Assembly (NCBI GenBank): GCA_934140155.1
Contig: CAKPBC010000002.1
Span: 124,001-188,000, forward strand
Length of the DNA stretch: 64,000 bases
Direction of reading: 5' to 3'
From: an uncultured Bacilli bacterium
GTDB lineage: Bacteria; Bacillota_I; Bacilli_A; RFN20; CAG-826
Part shown: piece by piece, positions 26,316 to 34,694 of the stretch
Layout: every line of letters begins with the position of its first letter
Position numbering within the stretch: position 1 is the first letter of the stretch
The notes under the pieces: generated by a model
Seen by the model: only the letters and a program-made list of their open reading frames with translations
Told to the model about the DNA's origin: nothing
Databases searched by the model: none
Made by a program: the position numbers and the translations under genes

Positions 26316-27521
26316 TTATTCTGATGTCAAGCTGACACGAGGGTCAACAATAGCGGTAACAATATCACCAGCAAGGTAAGCAACAATTGAAATTAATGCC
26401 GAAACAACAACAATACCTTGTAATGCATAAGTATCATTTGAGTTATTAGCAGTAATCAATAAGCCGCCTAATCCTGGAATACCATAAATATTTTCAATAT
26501 AGAAAGAACCAAGTAATGCACCTAATACCGCAGATGGAATAGATCTAACTAAAGGTACAATAGCGTTTCTTAATACATGTGTGTACATAATTTTATTTTC
26601 TGATAATCCTTTTGCTCGAGCAAATTTAACATAATCAGAGTTAAATTCATCAAGCATAAATCTTCTTACCCAAAGAGCAATACCAGCCATACCAGTTAAC
26701 CCCATAGTAAGAGCAGGTGCTAACCAGCTTACGAAGTTATTTGCGTCATATTGGTTTGGTAAGCCAATAACATATACTAATAATAATTGCCAAATGTAGT
26801 AATAAGCAATGCCCGGAATTGCATCAATTGAAATAATGTAAGTTTTACCTATTTTATCAATTACACCATCTTTATGTTTAGCCATTAAAACACCAAGAGG
26901 ATAGCCAATAGCAAGTTCTATAACAACTGCTAAAATACCAACTCTAAATGAGTGAATCATTTTTTCTTGGAAAATAATATCAATAACATATGGAGTATCA
27001 TAACCTGGTAAGAAATATGATTTACCTAAATCCATAATGAATGTACGGCAATCATGAACATTTACATAGCTTATAGTTTCGCCAGCAGCGTTAGTTACAG
27101 ATTGTAAAACATCTTCAGTACAAACGATTTTTGGGAAAGGTAAAATTTTGTAATAATAATTAAATATTTGTCCCACTACTTCTCCAAAACTATCGCCATA
27201 TAAACCAAGTTCTTTTAAAATCTCGTTACAACGAGCATTTCTAATATCTTCTGGCATTTTATCCCACGAACCAATAACTTGTTTACAAATTGATGTTGGA
27301 TCTTTTAAACGTAATAATAAATATGTTGCGGTAATTGCAAGCATAATAGAAATCAAAGCTGAGCCAATTCTTTTTAATGAATAAATTAAAAGTGGATGGG
27401 CAAAAATACTTTGAATTTTTTGGTTGTTTTTAAAAATTATTCTACGCGATACTAAAATAACAAAAACTATGAATAATAATACCAGCGCAATAATGGTGTA
27501 ACCTATTAAAAATGTCTCCAT
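26316..27521 (-). CDS. oppB: Oligopeptide ABC transporter permease OppB, long form
   Basis: 401 residues, longer than the usual 305-310. An extra N-terminal helix (about 5-27) precedes the standard OppB helix 1 (48-68), and an insertion of about 80 residues (about 75-170; ICKQVIGSWDKMPEDIRNAR) lies in the first external loop. The transmembrane domain follows with the EAA loop DYVKFARAKGLSENKIMYTHVLRN. Long OppB forms like this occur in Mollicutes-related lineages. Ribosome binding site AAGGAGG. Confidence 0.93.
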   Translation of the reverse strand: METFLIGYTIIALVLLFIVFVILVSRRIIFKNNQKIQSIFAHPLLIYSLKRIGSALISIMLAITATYLLLRLKDPTSICKQVIGSWDKMPEDIRNARCNEILKELGLYGDSFGEVVGQIFNYYYKILPFPKIVCTEDVLQSVTNAAGETISYVNVHDCRTFIMDLGKSYFLPGYDTPYVIDIIFQEKMIHSFRVGILAVVIELAIGYPLGVLMAKHKDGVIDKIGKTYIISIDAIPGIAYYYIWQLLLVYVIGLPNQYDANNFVSWLAPALTMGLTGMAGIALWVRRFMLDEFNSDYVKFARAKGLSENKIMYTHVLRNAIVPLVRSIPSAVLGALLGSFYIENIYGIPGLGGLLITANNSNDTYALQGIVVVSALISIVAYLAGDIVTAIVDPRVSLTSE

Positions 27522-27556
27522 TATTTTCCTCCTTGTGCTTCCTTAAAAATGCATAA

Positions 27557-27584
27557 GAGATTAGATCAAAATAGACCTAATCTC
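27557..27584 (-). terminator. Intercistronic stem-loop between oppA and oppB (attenuator or processing hairpin)
   Basis: On the minus strand GAGATTAG pairs with CTAATCTC, extended to 11 bp with one G-U pair. No T run follows at once, only TTATGCATTTTTAAG, so it probably stabilises oppA mRNA or gives partial termination, explaining higher binding-protein than permease output. Confidence 0.6.
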
Positions 27585-27615
27585 ATTAAAAATATTTTGT
27601 TTAATGAATTAACAA

Positions 27616-30045
27616 TTAATCAAAAATTGTGTAATCGTTACCATCAGCTAAAGCAGCTTTCTTATTTTTTTCGAATAATGCTTTAGCAGCTTTACGTTCT
27701 GCTCCGCCCATAACAGTTGTTAAAGAATAAATTCCTTTTAACTTATATGAACTTAATCCATAAGCAGCAGATGGGGTTTCATAACCTGCTAACTTAGAAA
27801 CTGTTACTGACCAGCCTTGTCCTTGCATGTAAGCTGGAGAAATTAAATGTACATTCCATAATAATTCATATTCAGCTTTAGCAAATAAACTAAATCTTTG
27901 AACACTATCAGTTGTTTGAGCAGCGCCATCATCAACATATGTGTCATATGTAGATAACATATTTTCTTTGTATTCAACAGTTCCATCTTCATTAACAATG
28001 TAATCTGGGACAGCACTTTGAGTGCCAGAATATTTAGACATATCTCCACCAGTAACATTAGTATTTAAGTATGTTAGTGGATCAGCATAGTCAGCGCCCC
28101 AACCAAGAACGATCATATGATAGTTACCATTAGAACTCCATGTTGTATAAGATTGAGCAGTTACATTAGTATTTTGTACAACTTCAATCTTTGGATATGT
28201 TCCGCCAGTACAATATGGCATAGAATCTGTAACTTTATTTCTATTAGTTGTACAAGCATTAACTGTATCATTGAAATCTTCAATCCAATCAGCATCCCAT
28301 GCTCTTTGTTTTGCATCATAAGCAAGACCTAAATATTCAAATTTAACTGGATAAGTAATGTGAATATTTGATTTTGTTTTTCCACCAACTGTGTAAGTAA
28401 CACCACCAGCATTATTAACAGCATCAATAGCCGCTAATGCTTTTTCTGCTAATGCCTTAGTATTTGATTTTTGAGTATCAGCATATCCTGCTGGAAGTTG
28501 TCCTTGTTTTAACAATTCAGCAGCAGCTTCTTTTGTTACGTTTTTATTAGTAGCATATTCTTCATATAAATAGTCAATATAGTCTTTACCATAAGAATCT
28601 TGAACGAATCCTTTTGGTACAAGAGTCCACATTTGATATTGATCGCGTAAGTCACCAGTTAATCCATAACGTTTGTTATAAAGTTGTAAGTTTACACCAT
28701 TAAGTAACAAATCACGAACAGCATTAATTTTCATTGCTGCATTTGCATTATTATTTTCTGCTGGTTTAAGCATTGAATTCTTAGATTCAGAAGCAAATTC
28801 TTCTCTATTAACATTTAATTGAGTATAGAATGTTGAATCAATCGCATCAATTTCACGTGAATAAACACGTTCATCTACTGGGTTTTCAATAGATCCTGAA
28901 TTATCTTTACCAGTAACATATTGTTTCCAACCATCTTGGTCAGTTTGAGAAACACCGAATGCATCAATATTATCTTTTTCAAATTCTTTACGAATAAAGT
29001 CATCATTAGTATTTTCTGGAAGTACTGTATATTGAATTTGATTTACATGTACATTTTTCTTGTCCCAATAATTGTTATTTTGTTTATAAACTAATTTGTT
29101 TTCTGTCCATTCACTTAAATAGAAAGCACCATTGTATAAGAAGTTATTATTTGAACGTCCATAACTTCTAATGTTTCTTGCAACATTATTAACAAAACTT
29201 TGATTAACAGGTAAGAATGGTGTATAAGTTAATACTGATGGGAAATAAGATGCAGGTTGTTGAAGAGTATACTTAACATAATAATATTCTTTGTTTGTCT
29301 TTGCATCAGTAGTTGTTCCAGCTTCAATACCAACACGAGAGAAAGAGGCAATGGCAGGAATGTCATTAGCAGTAACATTTAAGTCGAGGTGACCATATTG
29401 TTTGGCAAAATAGTTAGTTGCTTTAGCTAAACCATCATTGTTTTTTAATGAAGCAGCAGATAATCCTGGAATTGGATTTTTGCTAGCTAAATTATCTCTG
29501 TAATAAATAGAATAAGTATATGACCAATATTCATATCCGCCTTTAATAAACATAGCAGGCAAATAATAGCAATCTGATAAGTTATTAGCATCAAGAGCGT
29601 ATTTAGCAGCTGTGATAAAGTCTTCACCTGTTACTACTTGTTTACCATTCGTACGATCAACGTATTGAATGCCTTCACTTGTCATCCATGGAATTGGATT
29701 TTCAACTCCACCGCGGATATAGAATGTGTATTCATCCTTTTCATCATTTACAAATACTTTTTCTGCTAAAGCCTTGCTTAAGCGACCATAAGAGTCATTC
29801 TCCAATAAGCCATCAACGAAGTTTGCAATATGTTGTGCATTTTCCGCTGACATAGTAAGTGGGGTATTTAACGATTTTAATGGTGTTGCGATATATGCAC
29901 GATAAAGACTTTTTCCTTTGTATGTGTTAGGAATGTATGCATTATCAACAATATCAAACGTTTCATACTGTACTTTGTTGTTACATCCTGCTAGAACGGT
30001 TCCAGCCGCTACTAACATGAATAAAATTTTTGATTTTTTGTTCAT
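27616..30045 (-). CDS. oppA: Oligopeptide-binding lipoprotein OppA
   Basis: 809 residues. The signal peptide ends in a lipobox (LVAAGTVLAGC, Cys 20), so it is a lipoprotein on the outer face of the membrane. The body follows the SBP family 5 plan (AENAQHIANFVDGLLENDSYG, then NGAFYLSEWTENKLVYKQN, NVNREEF), with several insertions that make it far longer than the usual 540 residues. It captures peptides for OppBCDF. Its own promoter with palindrome lies at 30100-30128 and an intercistronic hairpin follows it. Confidence 0.93.
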   Translation of the reverse strand: MNKKSKILFMLVAAGTVLAGCNNKVQYETFDIVDNAYIPNTYKGKSLYRAYIATPLKSLNTPLTMSAENAQHIANFVDGLLENDSYGRLSKALAEKVFVNDEKDEYTFYIRGGVENPIPWMTSEGIQYVDRTNGKQVVTGEDFITAAKYALDANNLSDCYYLPAMFIKGGYEYWSYTYSIYYRDNLASKNPIPGLSAASLKNNDGLAKATNYFAKQYGHLDLNVTANDIPAIASFSRVGIEAGTTTDAKTNKEYYYVKYTLQQPASYFPSVLTYTPFLPVNQSFVNNVARNIRSYGRSNNNFLYNGAFYLSEWTENKLVYKQNNNYWDKKNVHVNQIQYTVLPENTNDDFIRKEFEKDNIDAFGVSQTDQDGWKQYVTGKDNSGSIENPVDERVYSREIDAIDSTFYTQLNVNREEFASESKNSMLKPAENNNANAAMKINAVRDLLLNGVNLQLYNKRYGLTGDLRDQYQMWTLVPKGFVQDSYGKDYIDYLYEEYATNKNVTKEAAAELLKQGQLPAGYADTQKSNTKALAEKALAAIDAVNNAGGVTYTVGGKTKSNIHITYPVKFEYLGLAYDAKQRAWDADWIEDFNDTVNACTTNRNKVTDSMPYCTGGTYPKIEVVQNTNVTAQSYTTWSSNGNYHMIVLGWGADYADPLTYLNTNVTGGDMSKYSGTQSAVPDYIVNEDGTVEYKENMLSTYDTYVDDGAAQTTDSVQRFSLFAKAEYELLWNVHLISPAYMQGQGWSVTVSKLAGYETPSAAYGLSSYKLKGIYSLTTVMGGAERKAAKALFEKNKKAALADGNDYTIFD

Positions 30046-30099
30046 AAAAATCCTCCTTTTTATTTATAATAAAAACCTTGAACTTAGGTAGTTGACATA

Positions 30100-30128
30100 A
30101 TGATACTACCGCTTAAGCGGTGTGTCAA
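30100..30128 (-). promoter_or_regulatory. opp promoter with palindromic operator in the spacer
   Basis: On the minus strand TTGACA (30123-30128), a 17-base spacer, and TATCAT (30100-30105). The spacer contains the perfect 14-bp palindrome ACCGCTTAAGCGGT (30108-30121), GC-rich against this background. A dimeric repressor there would directly exclude RNA polymerase. Confidence 0.8.
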
Positions 30129-30136
30129 TGTTTTTT

Positions 30137-30180
30137 GCGTTTCTAAGTGACATATTATATATAATATGTGCAAGAAACGG
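30137..30180. repeat. Long dyad: 20-bp AT palindrome nested in 7-bp arms
   Basis: CGTTTCT (30138-30144) and AGAAACG (30173-30179) enclose an uninterrupted 20-bp palindrome at 30150-30169 (ACATATTATA then TATAATATGT). As RNA it would fold into a long hairpin in either direction. It lies between the 113-residue membrane protein gene and the opp promoter. No T run follows on the minus strand, so it is not a standard terminator. Confidence 0.7.
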
Positions 30181-30196
30181 CTTTCATTTTGATAAT

Positions 30197-30538
30197 TTAA
30201 TTAACTATCAAAGGGTAAATTATAGCAAGTATCATTGTTGCCATAGCCATAATTAAAAATGGTGTACGAATATTCCAAACTGATTGCTTAACTTCACTAG
30301 GTAAAGGTCCAGACCATAGTTTGTTTTTCTTACGATATTTATTAGCTCTTATATCGCCGCTCACCCACGCAATTAATATGGCAATAACGAAAATCAAAGT
30401 GAAAACAGTAATTGCTTTGTATGGTAAAACAATACCATTAAGTTCTAAGATTAGATTAACAAGGAAAAATACGAATACAGCAATAGACAATACTATACTT
30501 ATAACTAAAATATGTCTTATTTTTAAAGCATTTTTCAT
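30197..30538 (-). CDS. Small membrane protein of unknown function
   Basis: 113 residues from ATG at 30538 with AGGTGATT upstream. Three hydrophobic segments at about residues 9-31, 40-60 and 92-112 and a basic cytoplasmic loop (RANKYRKKNKLW) between the last two. No family recognised. It points toward the opp promoter and is separated from it by the dyad at 30137-30180, so it is probably transcribed separately. Confidence 0.75.
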   Translation of the reverse strand: MKNALKIRHILVISIVLSIAVFVFFLVNLILELNGIVLPYKAITVFTLIFVIAILIAWVSGDIRANKYRKKNKLWSGPLPSEVKQSVWNIRTPFLIMAMATMILAIIYPLIVN

Positions 30539-30645
30539 ATAATCACCTGACTTTCATATTAGTATGATAGCACTTTTTTCTTTTCTTCGCTATTTTTTAT
30601 CACCATATTATATCGGTATTTGATATAATAGCAGCGGTGATATAA

Positions 30646-31542
30646 ATGCGCAACAAAAATTTAAAAGAAAATTTATTTTTACGATATATGATCTTGCCAT
30701 TTAGAGGTTTAGTCAAATTTTTATCTCCTACATTATATGTGAAGTTACAATACAAATATATAACTCACCATAAATTAAATTTAAAAAATCCGACAAGATA
30801 CACAGAAAAACTCCAACATTTGCGATTATATGAATATCCAAAAAATGATTTAGTAAGAAAATGTGCATCTCGTGTTGAAGTTCGTGATTATGTATCTTCT
30901 TTAGGACTAAGTAAATGTCTCATTCCTTGTTTAGGAGTTTACAATAAATTTGATGATATTGATTTTGATAAGTTGCCTTCACAATTTGTTATGAAATGCT
31001 CACACGCTTCTGGATTTAATTATATTGTCAAAGATAAAAATAATATTGATAAAAAGTTTTTGAAGAAAAAATTTGATAAATGGTTAAAAACAAATTATGG
31101 AAAAAAGACTATTGAATTACATTATGCTAAAATTAAACCACAAATAATCATTGAAAAATATATTGGCGATGAGAATAGTCTTCCTGTGGAATATAAAATT
31201 CATGTATTTAACGGCGTAGCTAAATATCTATATGTTGTTACCGGACGTGGCGTAGATATTAGATACAATAATTACTACATTGATTGGACACCTTTTGATG
31301 GCGCACAATTTAATGGCTGGAAAAAAACAAATTATGAACTTGAAAAACCCGCAAACTATGACAAAATGATAGAAATTGCAGAATTATTAGCAAAACCATT
31401 TCCTTTTGTTCGAGTCGACTTGTATAATATAAACGGCGTTATCTATTTTGGAGAAATGACTTTTACACCTGCAAAAGGCACATTAATACTTGATGATGAT
31501 AAAGCCGATTATGAAATATCTAAATGGTTAAAAATTAATTAG
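30646..31542 (+). CDS. TupA-like ATP-grasp protein
   Basis: 298 residues with GCGGTGAT upstream and TATAAT at 30624-30629. The sequence follows the TupA-like ATP-grasp family: YTEKLQHLRLYEY, FVMKCSHASGFN with the ATP-binding Lys, IIEKYIG, VEYKIHVFNG, and FPFVRVDLYNINGVIYFGEMTF carrying the metal-binding acidic residues. Family members act in teichuronopeptide or capsular polysaccharide synthesis, forming amide-type links. Clusters with polysaccharide genes, 10 bases ahead of a lipoprotein gene. Confidence 0.85.
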   Translation: MRNKNLKENLFLRYMILPFRGLVKFLSPTLYVKLQYKYITHHKLNLKNPTRYTEKLQHLRLYEYPKNDLVRKCASRVEVRDYVSSLGLSKCLIPCLGVYNKFDDIDFDKLPSQFVMKCSHASGFNYIVKDKNNIDKKFLKKKFDKWLKTNYGKKTIELHYAKIKPQIIIEKYIGDENSLPVEYKIHVFNGVAKYLYVVTGRGVDIRYNNYYIDWTPFDGAQFNGWKKTNYELEKPANYDKMIEIAELLAKPFPFVRVDLYNINGVIYFGEMTFTPAKGTLILDDDKADYEISKWLKIN

Positions 31543-31552
31543 AGGTGATAGT

Positions 31553-32344
31553 ATGAAGAAAAAATGCTTTGCTTTATTCGTTCCACTACTTTTATGTGGA
31601 TGCGGATTAGACGCTAATGTGTGTAAGGATAGCAATGTAGCATTCCCAGAAAAAAATTATGTTGATAAATATACTGTTAATGAAACTTTTGATTATGATG
31701 TTAGTTCCTCTAATGATACTTTAATTTTTGAATATGCTAACTTACCTGATAGCATTAAGAATGGACAAAATGAATTCGAATTTGCTAGTAATACTGGCAT
31801 AATTAAAGAATCTGGCCTAAATAATATTCACTACAACAAATTATTTGATGGTGAAATTTCTTGTAGTGGTGCAAGAGCAAATTCTAGATTAGGATTGCTT
31901 TCTAATGGCATTGTCGTAGATTTTGAAAATAGGACTGCCAATGAAGTAAAAGGCATCGCATTATATATGTCACACAACACACAAAATTTATATATGAAAG
32001 CTACGGCCACTTTATATAAAAACACTAATAAGGCCAAAAGAGAATTTGATATTTATAATTTCAGTTTTGTAACTGTACTTCAACCAACTAGCCTTGGAGC
32101 ACATTTATATTATATTGATGTTACAAAAGTTTTAGATAATTCTACAGGACTAGATAATATTCAAATGATTGGATTTAAATTTGAAAGATTACAATTAACT
32201 GAAGAGCAAAAAAACAGTGGAACATTTATGGAATATATCGGTTCCTGGGAAGAAGAAAATAAAATAATTGATGAAAATAAGAATCGCAAATCATTTGTAA
32301 AAATGTACGATATGTCACTTCCTTATTCCACTTGGAAAAGATAA
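31553..32344 (+). CDS. Lipoprotein of unknown function
   Basis: 263 residues. Signal peptide MKKKCFALFVPLLLCGCG with lipobox LCGC (Cys 17). The mature part is beta-rich and polar with no family I recognise; IVVDFENRTANEVKGIALYM and YIDVTKVLDNSTGLDNIQMIGF suggest a carbohydrate-binding-like beta sandwich, but this is a guess. It is cotranscribed with the TupA-like gene and ends at a strong terminator. Confidence 0.75.
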   Translation: MKKKCFALFVPLLLCGCGLDANVCKDSNVAFPEKNYVDKYTVNETFDYDVSSSNDTLIFEYANLPDSIKNGQNEFEFASNTGIIKESGLNNIHYNKLFDGEISCSGARANSRLGLLSNGIVVDFENRTANEVKGIALYMSHNTQNLYMKATATLYKNTNKAKREFDIYNFSFVTVLQPTSLGAHLYYIDVTKVLDNSTGLDNIQMIGFKFERLQLTEEQKNSGTFMEYIGSWEEENKIIDENKNRKSFVKMYDMSLPYSTWKR

Positions 32345-32359
32345 AAGATTCTTGAATTA

Positions 32360-32396
32360 AAAAAATCACCAATTTCAAAATTTGGTGATTTTTTTA
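32360..32396. terminator. Bidirectional terminator
   Basis: AATCACCAA (32364-32372) pairs with TTGGTGATT (32382-32390), flanked by A and T runs on both sides. It serves the lipoprotein gene and the convergent polymerase-like gene. Confidence 0.9.
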
Positions 32397-32415
32397 TGAT
32401 TAATTTGACTAATAT

Positions 32416-33738
32416 TTATTGAGCTTGGATCTTTTTGTGTTTGATGTTATAGGTAGCCATATATCCAAATAATAGCAACATTCCTAAAAACACAAAATTT
32501 TCTACAAGCAATAAACCAACATAATTAATAAATAATGTAATACCAAAGAAAATCGACAAAGTAATAACACCAATTTTTATATTAAATTCATCATCATTTT
32601 TGATATATTTTATCAATTCATAAATTACCGTTCCAAAGAAAACTATAACCATTATAAATGGCAATATTCCACTTTGATATAATACATCAACTAATAAATT
32701 TCCTGATGTTATATACGAATATTCATTAGGAATTAGCGTTCCCACAAAAGATACTTTTACCTCTGTCAAAAAGAATTTAGTATTGCTAGCATATTTGGTA
32801 AGTCCTATTTGTTGGGTTAAAATCGCTTTAAGAATATAGTTCATATTTGCGTAATTACTACGATGTACACGATAATCAATTCTAAATACTAAATATCCAA
32901 TTAACGCTAATAAGGTAATAGATCCAAATATAATAAAATATAATTTTGTTTTCTTATTTTTAAAACGAATAAGTAAGCAAGTGATTAATCCAAGTATAAA
33001 TAACACTAATGCAAATATGATAGGAATTAATAGCATTGTAGCAACTCCGCATAATCCGCCAAATAATGATCCATACCATAAAAACTTGTTTTCTTTTCGA
33101 TTTGTAAATAATGTTACATAAATACCCGTTGAAGCAAGTACGGCGAAATTACCTAAAAAAGCTACACCGAATTGATTAGGAACTGCAGATGAAAAATCTA
33201 AATCTGAAAATACATCTATGATAATTCGTGCTTGTTCTATTAAAGCATATTGACTGCCATAAATAGGATTAGCAAAGTGAATAGCGTGAAATGGAACTCC
33301 CATTCCATAAATAGTAACAATCAAACTCAATAAACTAAATGCACCAATTCCGATGTAAATTGCGGATAAAACATTTTTAAATGATGTTCTTTTATCTTTA
33401 AATAAGCCATAATAGCACCCTAATGTGAAGAATCCTAATGCCCCTAATACTAACGAAGCAATTATTAAGAAGTCTCCGTACGCTAATTGACCAAAAGTAC
33501 AAGATAGCAAGAAATAAAGAAATAAAGAACCAACTTCCATTAATAGTGGAATAATACTCTTTTCTTTTGGTAATGATTTAACAATTGGAACAATGGCCAT
33601 AGCCATTAATACAATAGCCATAATACGATAAATTGTGGATAAATTAGCAAAATTAAGTAATGTTAATATTACTAACTCGACCGCAAATAAAGGTATCAAA
33701 TCTTTAAAAACTGCAAAACTACTTGTTTTTTCTTCCAT
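32416..33738 (-). CDS. Polytopic membrane protein, probable Wzy-like polysaccharide polymerase
   Basis: 440 residues from ATG 33738, one base after the previous stop; the frame could start at 33777 but that would overlap the previous gene. About 11-12 hydrophobic segments with one larger external loop at about residues 320-360 (RVHRSNYANMNYILKAI), the layout of O-antigen polymerase/ligase proteins. Sequence conservation in this family is very low, so the call rests on topology and on the neighbouring GT-D glycosyltransferase and TupA-like genes. Confidence 0.6.
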   Translation of the reverse strand: MEEKTSSFAVFKDLIPLFAVELVILTLLNFANLSTIYRIMAIVLMAMAIVPIVKSLPKEKSIIPLLMEVGSLFLYFLLSCTFGQLAYGDFLIIASLVLGALGFFTLGCYYGLFKDKRTSFKNVLSAIYIGIGAFSLLSLIVTIYGMGVPFHAIHFANPIYGSQYALIEQARIIIDVFSDLDFSSAVPNQFGVAFLGNFAVLASTGIYVTLFTNRKENKFLWYGSLFGGLCGVATMLLIPIIFALVLFILGLITCLLIRFKNKKTKLYFIIFGSITLLALIGYLVFRIDYRVHRSNYANMNYILKAILTQQIGLTKYASNTKFFLTEVKVSFVGTLIPNEYSYITSGNLLVDVLYQSGILPFIMVIVFFGTVIYELIKYIKNDDEFNIKIGVITLSIFFGITLFINYVGLLLVENFVFLGMLLLFGYMATYNIKHKKIQAQ

Positions 33739-33739
33739 G

Positions 33740-34660
33740 TTACCAATAACATCCTTTCTCAACATTTTCATAGCCATCTGGTTTTACACTTGGGCGTATC
33801 CAATGTTCATTAATTTGTTTTTTTACATAATCTCTACTTAGCCAACGATTCCCAACAATTCCAAATAGTAATGGAGTTGCTCCGCCTGTTTGTATGGCTT
33901 GCTTACCTAGAGATTTAACAAATTGGCATAGAGGGGTGCCGTAAGCTCCAGCACCAATAAGAGCAATATCAAAATCAAGTTTGCTTATTTCCTCTTTCAT
34001 ATATTCTAACGCATCAAACCAATTATGAAAACTAGTTTTATTATTTCCAATACTCTGTATTGCTTCTAGTACAACAAAAGTTGCATTAATATTTTTTAGA
34101 TCATTTAAATATTTTTTATTTTCTAATTGTTTTAAAACATCATCTTTAAAAGGAGTAACAATTAAAACTTTTTTATTATTTAAAGCATTTAACCATTTTT
34201 TATTAATTGGTTCAAAAGCAAAATATTGAATAGTTGTAGCATTTTTGCATTGTTTTTTATAAAAATAATCTTCCATATGAATACCAGAAATACCTAATAT
34301 ATCCGTATCTTTCATAACCATATCCATTAGTTCATTATATTGATTTAAATATCGATCTTCACAAGGAAAAAATCCCGCATTATTTTTCATAGAATATTTA
34401 ACCGAATTTTTAAAAGATTTTTTTAATTTTAAATTAATTTTTTCTCCATTATTAATGCAAGATAATTCTACCGCTCCATAACGCACAGCCATAAAGGGTT
34501 GATTAGACATAATCTTATCATAAAGAATGTTATCACTATATTCTAAAGTTATATTCTTTTTTCCACAAAATCTTTCACAACTTTTAATTTTATGAAATGC
34601 TTTATATAAAAATACAAACCAAGCATTTTTTATAAAATAGATAATATATTTAAATAGCAA
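33740..34660 (-). CDS. GT-D-type glycosyltransferase-like protein
   Basis: 306 residues starting with TTG at 34660, with AAAGGAGTG upstream and no nearby ATG alternative. It matches the GT-D domain (SP_1767/DUF1792-like) pattern: FMAVRYGAVEL with the R-x-G-x-x-E motif, LIGAGAYGTPLCQFVKSLGK, and the ending GGATPLLFGIVGNRW followed by WIRPS and YENVEKGCYW. Members transfer glucose in Ser/Thr-rich adhesin or capsule glycosylation. N-terminal residues 1-22 are hydrophobic and may hold it at the membrane. Confidence 0.82.
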   Translation of the reverse strand: MLFKYIIYFIKNAWFVFLYKAFHKIKSCERFCGKKNITLEYSDNILYDKIMSNQPFMAVRYGAVELSCINNGEKINLKLKKSFKNSVKYSMKNNAGFFPCEDRYLNQYNELMDMVMKDTDILGISGIHMEDYFYKKQCKNATTIQYFAFEPINKKWLNALNNKKVLIVTPFKDDVLKQLENKKYLNDLKNINATFVVLEAIQSIGNNKTSFHNWFDALEYMKEEISKLDFDIALIGAGAYGTPLCQFVKSLGKQAIQTGGATPLLFGIVGNRWLSRDYVKKQINEHWIRPSVKPDGYENVEKGCYW

Positions 34661-34694
34661 TTTTTAACACTCCTTTCTTAGTTTTCTAACACAA

